Assembly (NCBI GenBank): GCA_950295325.1
Contig: OX485809.1
Location: 31,000,001 to 31,064,000 of the forward strand
From: Polytrichum commune
Lineage: Eukaryota > Streptophyta > Polytrichopsida > Polytrichales > Polytrichaceae
Length of the DNA: 64,000 nucleotides
Direction of reading: 5' to 3'
The notes under the pieces are model-generated. The model was not told the origin of the DNA, ran no database searches, and was given only the letters and a program-made list of their open reading frames with translations. This document shows positions 1 to 11,034 of the stretch, piece by piece. Position 1 is the first letter of the stretch, and each line of letters opens with the position of its first letter. A program made the translations under genes and the position numbers.

Positions 1-99
1 GGATGTGATTTGAGAATTTGAATCCTTGACTAAGATTATGTTGTAAGGTTGTTATTGTGCAATTCCTCACATATTGACTTATCTACTCTTGTTATGCAG

Positions 100-3000
100 A
101 CCCAGATGGCCAGCTGCTTCATTTGTATCAGCAGATGTATTGATAACTGCCATGGCTTACCGCACACCCCATGTGGTAACATCTTCTGCCTTCTAGTTGC
201 TATATCACTTTTAACTACTTGTTCAGCTATTTGCTGAAAAACAGCTCGAGTTCTTAAGCATTCAATGATTAAGCTCTACCGAGTTCAATAATTTTTGCAA
301 TTTGCTGTAGACCTTATGGATTTTTGTAAGTGGTGTTCCTGAACCTTTCATGGTGTGCATCTTCTTGTAGAGTCATCACAATGTTTCTCTTATCTAGTGT
401 TTTTAACCAAATTTGTACAATTTTAAGTTTTCTGAGTAATTGGTGAATGGTTGAAGGTTATGGGAGACAGAACAGGGAATATAAGATGGTGGGACGTCAT
501 GACTGGATTATCTTCATGTTTCAATACTCATCGTGGAGGTGTGAGACGAATCAAATTTGCACCAGTGAGGATTGGAGATTCAACGAGAGGCCGAATAGCT
601 GTCCTTTTCAATGACCATAGCTTTGCTGTTTATGACCTTGTAAGTATCTCCAATTCATATTTTAGACAGATATTCTAATGATTAGACCTGAAAACCTACT
701 ACACTTGGCATTTTAAGGAAATAACAAAGGTCCTTCCAAAGTTGTAAGTCAATCTTGATTATACTTTTCCTTGATTTATTTTCTTCATTTTTGATATATT
801 AAGTGTGCAACAATAACTTTTAATGGCTTTGGGCAAGGTGTCATGGATAATGTCATGGAATATATCATGAATATGTCTGCAGGGTAGATCTTTTCTTATT
901 GTTTCAAACTGTTCCTCAACATCCAACTTATGTCTGATATTTATTACAGCATGTCCTAAGACATTCCTTTTTGAAACTATAGGTCTTCATTTGCTCCTAC
1001 ACCACTTATGAAATCAAGTGTTGTGTCACTCATGTAGGATACGCAAGACCCACTGGCCAATGCACTAGTGCAACCACACCTAGGGGGCATACTGGTGCTG
1101 GAGCTTGACTGGTACCCATTGCGCCCAGACAAGAATGAGCCACTGCTTTTGTGCATTGCAGGTGCAGATGGCAGCTTCCGTCTTCTTGAGGTTCAGAAGT
1201 AAGTAATATGTTACCCCAACCCTATGATTATTGTATATCAGCACTGTCATTTGTGGCTTGTTCGTATTCTCCCTTTTAAACACACTATCCTACAGCTCAT
1301 TATTTCAATATTCTACTTCTGATTAAGTATGAAGTACTGATTATGCAAAAGAGATTCATACTCTCAAATATTTATCAGTGTACCTTGAATGCTAGTCTTA
1401 CACTGGGATAGACATGAACTTCTAGGTTCTCAAAACTTCAATGAGGATTGAACTTCTTGTTGTCTTGCATGGGCTTTCTTTTCTGCATATTCTCTGCAAT
1501 TTACATTTTCGTGTTCTGTCTTTAGACCAGTTATAAAACCTTTATGAATATTGGTGACAGGACCTTTGCTATGCATTGTTGATGGTACTTTAGTTCAATT
1601 ATGCGCCCCCTAAACCTCAATAGGATGCTCTTAAGAATATTCTTGGATACTAATTCTGTGGTTTCTGCCTTGTTGTCCAATGCTAATGATGGGATTGGAT
1701 GGTGTATAGTGTTACAGGAGGAAAGTCCGGCCAGCTTGCAAAACCAACTCAGTGGCAACGGTATCGGCCAATGCCGTTGTGCTCTGCAGTGTTACTTCCT
1801 CCTCCACATGCTTTGGTAAAGTTTCTGCGCAGTATCTTGTCAACATGTAGTGAGTAGATAATGCATGCTCCTTGTTGCAAGATAAATGCTACTTGTCTCG
1901 AGTGGGCCTGGTTTGGCTCTACATGGAGGATGCAGAGACTTGAGTGCCTCATAGGTTGCTCTCCTTGATACCAAATAATCGTCATACAGGTACTTGTTTT
2001 GCATCTCAAGTTAAACCTTTTTGTTTACCATTGATGGGTTGTTAGAGGTGGCCTTTGGTGCAGGCTTTTCGAGTCCTATTACAGCTAGGGGTGCAGCCTT
2101 CCTGGTTCTCATTGGACTCAGCTTCCAGTGATGGGAAAAATAATCTAGGGGCCGTAAGTCAACCTTTAGGAACCAGTGGAGGAGGAGACCTACGACAATA
2201 TCTGCTAGAACCTAAAAATCCTGTTCTAGGAGAGACCGTCTTTGCTGAGGTGTTGCTGAAGGCCTTGGGACCTTATTGCAAAACTGGTGAGGAGTACCAT
2301 GCAATGTTAGGCTTGCATTCCTGCTTCATGCCATATGGTAGACACTGCTGTGGTTCTGGATTCCTCCTGTTAAAGTTTTACACATGGGAACACCTCCAGC
2401 ATTGTGTTCAAAATATCTTTGCTAGTAGGAATTACTCAAATTGAATTCTAGATGCATTCATGCAAAACATTTCCTTTATCATACCAATCTTGAGTCCATG
2501 CAGCTGGCTGAATTTCTTCCTGTTGGGAGTCAAATGATATAAAATACCTAAGAGAATCACATGGATACTGGTTTTGTGCAGGTCGGTTGTTGGATAAGGA
2601 GAAGGCGTTACAATATGAAGCTATATGCAAGCGAGGTGTATCAACAAGGTGTGCTTTTGCAGCTGCTCACTTTGGGGAATACTCAGAGGCTGTATTTTGG
2701 CTCCAACTTCCTCGGGCCCTTGCGCTGCTCAGTTATGGTTCTGCTGGACCAGGTTCATTTTGGAGAAAACTTGACAAAAGCAACTCCGCTCAGACAGGAG
2801 GAAGTGGAATAATAACCTCAGAAGTACAAGTCAACAAGCTAGATCGCGGAATGACGTTTATTCCTCCTAAAATCACTATACCCAGTTCTCCTGAGGGAGA
2901 GCTGCCTGCCGCTCCCTTTAAGTTGGTAAACACTGGACTTATCTGCTGATGTATGTGGGATTGGGTTCACCAATATTCTTGGTTAATCTTATTAGGTTGA

Positions 3001-5546
3001 CAGCAGATGTCATGTTAATCTCCTTTAGTCTCAAAAAGGTTCTTGAAGTTCTTATTTACCAGATAAGGAAGGGGTCTCTTCTTTTTTGGTTAAATGTTTT
3101 TGACATTGGCACTGGAAGTTGTTGTACAGTGTGTCCTAGGTGATCAAAGAGTGTATTCTCTTCAAATGACTAGAAAAGAGAATGAACTATACTAATGAGA
3201 AACAGGCATACATCTGATGGACAAGAACCAGAAATTTGATTAGCTTTCATAGTTCCATTTGATTGTTATTGTTATGCCTGAAGGAAATCTGCACTATTGC
3301 TAAGAGCATGTGTTTTGTGATGGGTGGTGGAAGCAGCCATATGGGTGTATGGACATTATGCCCTCTGAGCAGGCTGAGGTGTGCTCTGTTGCACGCGAGC
3401 GAATTGGCTGGCATGAAAAACTTTCAGGGACCGAAGCCACTCAAAGAAGAGTGCATGAGTAATGTCCCCAGCTTTGCCTTTTTAGAGAGAATCTGTGGCA
3501 TGCAATTTTATCATTTTGCAGATATAAGATTTACATTTGATTGAACCAGCAGGGATTGTTATTTTGAGTGTAAAATAAGGCAATCGGCTTCCTCCCAATC
3601 CTTGAGTATCTGGATTGTGTTGTAGCAACTCTGTTTATGCAAAGTAAGCAGTCAATGAACTTGTTGGATATTGTACTTCTGTCACAGGTTGATAACTGTG
3701 GGAGATTTTGAAGCTGCTGTGACTTTGTTATTGGCAACACCCCCAAACAACCCTCTTTTCTACATGGATGCATTGCGAGCTGTATCTCTTGCCTCTGCTG
3801 TATCAACAGGCCTTCATGAACTCGCTGTCAAGGTGGATTACTTGAACCCTCTAAAGCTCTATCACCAAGAAATTCCATACAAATTTAGAGCAACAGCAAC
3901 AGCAATGGTAATCACCTGACTGCCATACTTGTTTTAATCAGCAGAGTGGATCTGAACTTGGTGTTTATGTGTAGGTTGTGGCTGCAAACATGGTTGGTAC
4001 AGATGATTCGTTGTCAGGAACACATCTTCTTTGTGCAGTGGGTCGGTACCAGGAAGCCTGCTCACAGGCAAGTAAGCTGTGCCTACTTTGGAAAGAAATT
4101 AACGGACACATACTGATAACAAGAGTCACATAAGAACCCATTGCAGTAGGAAAGTGGCAAATCTTATTGTGTACGAGCCACAGTGTAGCAGTAACTTTTA
4201 GTTAATGTCCATGTTGATCTTTTTTTTTACCCATGTTGATTTTTTCTGTTAATTCCTTTTGCAGTTTCAAGGGTTAAGGTTGTTTCACTGTGCCATGTTA
4301 TATTGGCACAGCACATTAGGCTATATTATAGCATGTGATCTGTTGTACTGTGGAATGATGCTACATGCCTAGGAAGTTGACCATGAAATATCAATTCAGA
4401 CGCTTATTTGTGGGACTTCTTTCTCTTTACAGTTGCAAGATGCAGGGCGTTGGGTAGATGCTGCTACACTAGCTGCCACTCATCTGCAGGGTTCAGATCA
4501 TGCAAGGTCCACTCTCAAGCTCTCTTACTCCTAGGGTTGTGATTTGTCTCAAACTTCGCCCTGTCAACAGACTCTTAACATGGCAACATATATACATTTT
4601 GCTTGGGCAATCCATGTTGTGTATCACTCAATCTCTTAACTGCAAATTTTGTTGTGCATATGCAATTATAAGAAATTTACACTATACTCCTTTTTCTTAT
4701 ATTTTTAATAAACGTGTCTCCGAGAGCAATTTCCCTCTTAGCATCTGATTATCCTATTACCGGTATTGCACAAGGTTCACAATTGTCAATTCTTGCAGGC
4801 TCACTCACTGCTAATAATGGCTTGGTTATTGCAGGGTCTTGGAAAGATGGGCCGAGCATGTATTGAACAATGAGCATAATTTGTGGAGGTGAGACTCCTG
4901 GCTTTTGTCATTGCTAGAAGCACACATGTAGATTTTGTTTTTCATGCTTTCAAGAGTAGATTAATTGAGGGGAAAGTAAGGAGCCTAGTACAGGTTCCAG
5001 AGAATTAAATTGGCATATTCAATCTGGTGAAACTATGTTGATGTGTCAACAACCTCTTTGAGAAAGAGAGGAACACATAATGGTGCCGAGTCTTTAGCTG
5101 ATCGTTTATCACCTTACCAGGATGATTGCAGAAGCATAAAGAAATGGATGCACTGCCAATAATTTGTATCGATGTCTAGTAGTCATTTATCTTGTACGAG
5201 TGTTGTGCTATATCTGAACAGGTGAGTGGGGTTCTGTATTGGGTTCAGGGCATTGATACTCTTTGTAGCAGCAGGAGCACTTTTAGAGGCCCTGGCCACA
5301 CTCCGCAATGCAAAGCAACCTGACACAGCAGTCATGTTCCTTCTTGCGTGTCATGAGGCGAAAGCACTTGCACTTGCATCGAGACCCGACATACAGGAAC
5401 CAGAAACAGGGGTTGGAGATATGCTCGATTTGCCTGGAGAACTGTTTAACCACCATGAAGAAGTACAGGCAGTATGTGAATACTATTGGGAGTATAAACG
5501 ACACCTGGCACATGCTTGCACAGGAATTAATGCTATTGTGGACTAA
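100..5546 (+). CDS. WDR11: WDR11-like WD-repeat protein, C-terminal half (5' end outside window)
   Basis: WDR11 family proteins are large WD-repeat scaffolds; in animals they act with FAM91A1 at the trans-Golgi. Only the last ~625 residues are here. Exons: 100-175, 457-639, 1038-1198, 1710-1815, 2064-2286, 2582-2925, 3337-3458, 3688-3832, 3975-4067, 4433-4506, 4835-4888, 5249-5546; phases are continuous throughout. Visible signatures are the WD stretch GNIRWWDV, the motif VLELDWYPLRPDKNEPLLL, the alpha-helical C-terminal part with HELAVK/VVAANMV and GTHLLCAVGRYQEACSQ, and ALILFVAAGALLEAL, ending in YKRHLAHAC before TGA. I recognise these from plant WDR11 homologues. The start of exon 3337 is the least certain, and the acceptors at 457 and 1710 are weak. 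The intron after 4067 appears to be GC-AG. The N-terminal propeller lies upstream of position 1. Confidence 0.9.
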
Positions 5547-7300
5547 TTTTCTCATCCATTTTCCCTTAGGTTTTGGAACAGATCAATCATATCATTGAAG
5601 TTGGTGAGCCTCAGCGATGGGCAAGACTATTGTACCCTCAGCTCTACTTCATTCACATGTATACAGGAGGCAAACATCAGGAACAAACCTGGGTCCTTTT
5701 CATGTCTGATGGATGTTCAATTTGAGATGAAAGCTCCAACCAGAAGACTTCAGCTATGGCACCTGGACTGTCGATAGCAAGAGCTCTGGATAAGAAGAGG
5801 AGGCTTTAGTTGTTGTGTTACCTGAGCACATTGCTCCATTTCATTGACAACACACGAGTTAGATGCAAATGTGTTGAAGACTGTATATGTATATGTAGCC
5901 ATAAGAATGTAGGATACTTTAGCAGAGGCCACAGATTCGGTTAGATGAAAATGTGATGGAAACAAGCATCTGCCTAAGACGCACTGGCTCTCACCACTTG
6001 CCCTCCCCATGGCCTCTGGAGTTGTATTAAGATGTAGACCTAAAACACTACGAACATAGTCACCATCAACCTCCAAATCTGAGGGGGATAGTTTTCTTGG
6101 TGAGGGTTTACATTATGTTGCCTACCCTTGATATTCTTTGTAGAAAAAGTTTTCTATCCAAGGATCAATTTGCATTCAGACTCTTTCAGATGGAATCATG
6201 CAGGACATTGTGGAAGGTGCTTCACATGACTTCTATATATGAATCTTGTTTGAAAATCGTTTTGTTGCGTGATAGGAAAGATGCCAGTAGGTGTCATGTG
6301 TGTTGAACATGTGATACATCAATACATTCTTGCAAATCTTGGCTGATTTCAATACACTATTGAAGTGAAGATCGGAAGTCTGCAACCTTAACTATGTAGT
6401 ATCTCTCACTCTCCACCCTGCCATGGCCCTAACATTACCGAACCCAATGGTGTTTAATGCTGTGCTGAAATCGAGGCATGGCAGTGGGTCAGTCCCTCCG
6501 GGGTCGGGTCCTGGCCTGCCTGCAGCAGAGCCTGTGTTGGCCCGGGCCGTAACGACACCGTGGCACGCCAAGCTGCCCGTGCCCAGCTTCACATCACATC
6601 ACCTTCCATCATGGCATCCCCATGCCACGAGGACCATGTGGGGTTCCTAACCTAATCACCCTCAGGGACAGTGTTTTGGGGTTCCACTTTGAAAGACCTC
6701 CATTCAGCCATGGCTGCTGAATCATTGTAACCTGCACACTTCGGATTTCTGCCGCAATGGATTGTCTTGCATCAAGTGATGCGATTGCAACAATGATGCG
6801 CTGAAGGGATCAGAGGCGATCGGCGTTTGGAGCGCTTCTTCCCAAGCACGTTGGAACCATGCCTCTCATTGATCGTAACCTAGGCATTTAGCAAAAAGTG
6901 TAGATTTCCGCCATAATGTATTGTCTTCTATGTAGTGAAGCGATTGCAACATCCAAGCACTGAAGTAATACAGGAAAAACATCGTGTCGTGCGCTCAGTG
7001 CACAGACAGTGGTTACAATCATCCTCACTGACTGTGTTTTAGGGTTTATTTCCAAATCTGGATTCTAGCATCGCTTCTGATTGATGGCATGTACTCGTTT
7101 AGGGTTTAGTTCGCATTTAAGCCGCACTCTTCCATAGAGCTACAAAGAGCTAAAAACGGATCTGAGGACCTTTTGTCGCTTGTATGTGGATGTTGTCACT
7201 AGAGATTGAGGTCTTCAATGGGTGATTGAACCACACACTTTCATGCACATGGATCTGACGTGGGCAACCCAGATCCGCGCCAAAGGGAGGAGGGACAGTC
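5547..7300. other. 3' flank of the WDR11 gene, no gene seen
   Basis: This holds the 3' UTR and downstream spacer. A GC-rich open stretch near 6423-6650 shows no domain. A degenerate duplication of about 68 bp is present: 6740-6808 and 6898-6967 share the core around GATTGTCTT and GCGATTGCAAC. Two TTTAGGGTTTA-type telo-box sequences lie near 7038 and 7098. They could belong to a promoter, but no first exon could be defined beside them. Confidence 0.5.
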
Positions 7301-7449
7301 CAGGACTCATGCTCCAGTTTCAGTAGTGTACATACCATGGACAAGAGTGCATGATTTTGTGAAAGGTGAGGAAGCTCGTACTAATGGTCCCTGCAAATTT
7401 TTTTGCAGAATCATGGATGAGGGTTCGAGAATGAGATTGAAATTTCACT

Positions 7450-9360
7450 CTTGTACAAGTATGAGAAAAACAAAAAAACAAAAAAAATAAAATCAAACAA
7501 ACAAATTTGACATTTTGGGAACCCTCAAATCCAGGAGCTTTATAATTCAAGTCTTTACAAACATATAACCCATTTTCTGTTCCAAAGGTTTCTAAATAAA
7601 CACGCGAGGGTTTAAGAAGAAGAAGAAGAAGAAGAAGAACCAAATTGGCGGTTTGAAAGATCTCAATTTTGGTCCAAATTTGAACTTTTTTATAAAAAAA
7701 TTCCCAAGTGCTTACAAAATGACAGCGCACTAGCATTCCAAGGTTCTCAAAAGTAAGGTGATCAGTGAGGGCTCCAGAAAAGTGGAAATTTTAGGAACAA
7801 ATAAAAGTGGAAATTTGGGAGATAATCTCGTTTTTTGGTCCAAACCTGAACATCCCCCTTTTATTTTATTTTACGTGCTTACCTACCAAAGGCGGAATGT
7901 TTTAAGAAAACTGGAAATTTCAGTCTCGGTTTTTTTTTGGGGGGGGGGGGGGGGCAAATTCCACTTTTTGGGAACTCTAAACTTGGGTCCAATCTTGACA
8001 CAAAATTTGGTCCAATTTTTTGTTCTTCTTCTTCCAAGTGTTACCTATTGACAACCCGTTTTATTTGCGTTGTGAGATCTACAAAATCGATGGTGAGGGT
8101 TTAAGAAACTTAAAATTTTCAATCTCACTTTTGAGAAGGAACCAAGTTTGGAATTACGGGAACTCTAAAATTTGTTCCAAAAGATGAAATTGTGTTTTGC
8201 AAGTGCTTAGCAAATGACAACGCCCTTGCGTTCCAAGATTTTTCTAATTCTATACATTTTAGGGAACAATTATAGTTAACTAGAAAATTTCCAACCCAGT
8301 TTGAAGAACAACTGTTATAATTAGTTAGAAAAACTCCAATTATTATTGTCTATTCAAAGAAGTTCGCCTCTTGATTGGTTTCAGTGAAGGGTCTTTAATA
8401 TGCTCAAGCCACTGAGGATCATCAAGAAACACCTTTATACAATCACTCACAATGTTGGGCTACAAAACAACCTCCATGTACAGTACGACAAAATGTCATG
8501 AACAGGCTACGCTGAACTTTAGTTAACTAGAAATTTAGTTAACAAGATTTTTTGGCATATTAAATTTAAAACAACTATAGTTAACTACAATTTTTGACAA
8601 GCGAACAACTATAGTAATGAAAGGCAACTAGTTAACTAATAATTATTGCTAGTTAGTTGTCCAAGGTCTACCAGGTTCTCCAATTTAGTGGATGAGGGTG
8701 TAAAAAATTTAGGAATTTTATTCTCACTTTTGGAATCAATACAAATTTCACATTTTGGAAACTCTAAAACTTGATCCAAATTTGAACATGTTGTTTTTCA
8801 AGTACATACCAGGTGACGTCGCATTTGTGTTGCAAGATTTGTTTTTTTTAAGCGACAAGTGAGGCTTTCGGTATCACTTTTGAGATGGAAATAAATTTCA
8901 AATTTTGGGGATCTCAAAACTCAAAAATTGTTTTGAAGTGTTACCAAATGACAACTCAATAACGGTTCCAAAGTTCTCCCCAAAGCGAATGCATGAGGGT
9001 CTAAGAAAGCTGAAAATTTCTAGCTCGATTTAAGAAATTCATAAATTGAAAATTTGGGAATGTGCTTACCAGATGATAGTGCATTTGCCTTGTGAGAATG
9101 CACAAATTCATAGGGTGAGAATTCGAGAGAATTTAAAACTCGAGTGTCGATATGGAGAACAAAGAACAAATGTATCATTTTGGTAAAAACTCTAAAATTT
9201 GGTCCAAACTTTTTAAATGCTTACCAAATCTCAAGACACTTGCGTTCCAAGTTTTTCCCAAACATCATGGGTTAGGGTTTAAGAAAATTAAGAATTTCGG
9301 TGTCAATTTTGAGAAGGAAATTATTTCAAGTTTAAGGAACTCTAAAATTTAGCAAGAAAT
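7450..9360. repeat. Degenerate tandem array, period ~125-170 bp
   Basis: A unit recurs with the order 'GTTCCAAG - GAGGGTTTAAGAAA - AAATTTC - TCACTTTTGAGA - TTTTGGGAACTCTAAAATTTGGTCC - AAGTGCTTACCAAATGACA'. The AAGTGCTTACC landmark appears near 7705, 7874, 8036, 8201, 8800, 8936, 9062 and 9217. That is at least eight copies spaced 126-169 bp apart, apart from one 600-bp gap where another sequence is inserted. Copies are strongly diverged with many small indels. A G-run at 7939-7954 and an (AAG)n tract at 7614-7639 lie inside. No coding function is seen. Confidence 0.75.
8260..8670. mobile_element. Insertion inside the tandem array, AT-rich, with repeated AACAACTATAGTTAACTA motif
   Basis: Between array copies at 8201 and 8800 about 400 bp does not match the array. 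It carries repeated variants of AACAACTATAGTTAACTA, in both orientations, near both ends (about 8268, 8318, 8568, 8602 and 8620-8660). This suggests a small non-autonomous element with subterminal repeats. No clear target duplication was found. Confidence 0.35.
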
Positions 9361-10925
9361 TACAGCCGCACTACATGCCCTTCTCCACTTGATGTTAAAC
9401 AAAAGGTTTTAAGCCAAAATAGAATTTTACTTACTTTGTATTCCAACCTACTACAAATTCCGCTTGCTGAACCTAGGTGGTTGTCCATGTGGCAACATTT
9501 AATACTTGGCTATAGCTCAAGCAAATGCCAAGCAAAGATGCCCCCAGGTTTATGTAGGAGTAGCTTAGCTACTAGCCTTGACAACCCATTGACCGATACT
9601 GCAATAGTTGAAGTTCTATATACAATCACCTCCTGCCATGTTATTTGCTAACAATGGTGGGCCAATATTACATCTAAGGTAAATGGGTTCAAAATTTGTT
9701 AACCATTATGGGCTCAATAGTCACATGATTAGGTGGGCTCTTCATGAACAATCTCTTTAGACACATGTCTTTTTGTTGTCCATTCTTAGATCCACACCTA
9801 ACCACCTACCACTTAAATATAGGTATCCATATTATTGTGATGTTGGAATGGAACTCATAGTGGTTAACTTGAGGGTGAATTGCACAACAATTCTTAGGCA
9901 ATGTCAAATGGGTCTTCAACAATACTTATTCTAGTCAGCCCACTTCTTCTAGGATATGAAATGCATGATCAATACATGATGGCTAGCAAGTCCAAATTGA
10001 GGCCAGAACCCTCGATTATGTTGACTATTGGGCACGTAGTCCGATCATTAGATTTTTTTTGAGCATGTAGTCTAGTCTCGTTTAAAGACATGTCTTATTG
10101 GTAACCATTCTTGGAGTCACACCTAACCATAGACCACTCAAATATAGGTGTTCGATTAAGATAAGTAAGGTACACATAACCCATCTCCGTTACATGTAAG
10201 CAGTTTCGCATAAGTGTAGTACCTGCGTGATACTAGAGTGATTTTTCATAGGTCTGGAAATTGATATCACATTGTTTAACACAATAATCACAATTTATTT
10301 CCAAGTTGTAAAAGGCAAGATACTCTCCCAACCCATATTCATAGCATAGGTTGACCTATTTCCAATAACCGGGAGACAAAAACTTGAGTACAGTCGGTGC
10401 CCTTTCCAAGGAACCCAAATCCATGCCCTTTTTTGACTTATTTTTTTTCAGCATGCCGAATGTGACAACTACATGTGTGATTCTTCAGGGTTTTTTTTTC
10501 CATCATGTTAGAAAATGATGGCTATATGCATAGAACTTCACAACTTTAGAGGACTTTATGTGTTAAGATTTTTTTTTTTTTGGGGGGGGGGGGTTAAATT
10601 GGAAATGAACATGTCTACCACAAGCATGTGAGAATGCACACAACTATACAAATATGTTTGATGATGTGGCGACTTCTTGGAATAAAAACATCGTTGTGTG
10701 GAAAGAGCCATTAAAATTCTTAAAATCTCCAATTGTGCTTGGAATGCAATGTTGATGTGGGGAGATTGATTTTTTATTTTTTATTTTTTGGGGGCGGGCA
10801 GTCCTTGTGGGCGGATGGATGTAGAGTGGGTCGGAGAGCGGGCTGCGGGGGCGCTCCATTGGGAACAGAGTTCCCAAAGGAGTTCCCGAAGCCCAGGACT
10901 TGGAGGGGCTTGCTCTTGGTATATA
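9361..10925. other. Intergenic spacer with dispersed-repeat copies
   Basis: No gene was recognised. Two diverged copies of a dispersed repeat lie at about 9735-9860 and 10020-10190. The core reads roughly CATTCTTAGATCCACACC, then AACCA..CCACTCAAATATAGGTG. A T-run followed by a G-run lies at 10569-10593. Confidence 0.5.
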
Positions 10926-10935
10926 GTCTGGGCTT

Positions 10936-10970
10936 AAACCCTAAAAGCTGCTCTTCGTTTTTAGGGTTTA
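10936..10970 (+). promoter_or_regulatory. Paired telo-boxes upstream of the gene at 11035
   Basis: AAACCCTAA at 10936-10944 is followed by the reverse form TTAGGGTTT at 10961-10969, about 70-100 bp before the proposed ATG at 11035. Telo-boxes are common near transcription starts of plant housekeeping and ribosome-biogenesis genes. Their role here is inferred from position. Confidence 0.5.
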
Positions 10971-11034
10971 GTCTGGCTGCACCTCTCTCTCCGAATCTTA
11001 GCCCGGATTGCTTGTCCAGATAGAGAGATGAAGC

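Noticed and set aside
6392-6650. GC-rich frames on both strands
   Set aside because: They are short, without domain or splice support; possibly leader or spacer sequence.
7450-9360. CRISPR-like array
   Set aside because: Units are 126-169 bp, diverged throughout, with no short identical repeat/spacer pattern, and the DNA is plant nuclear.
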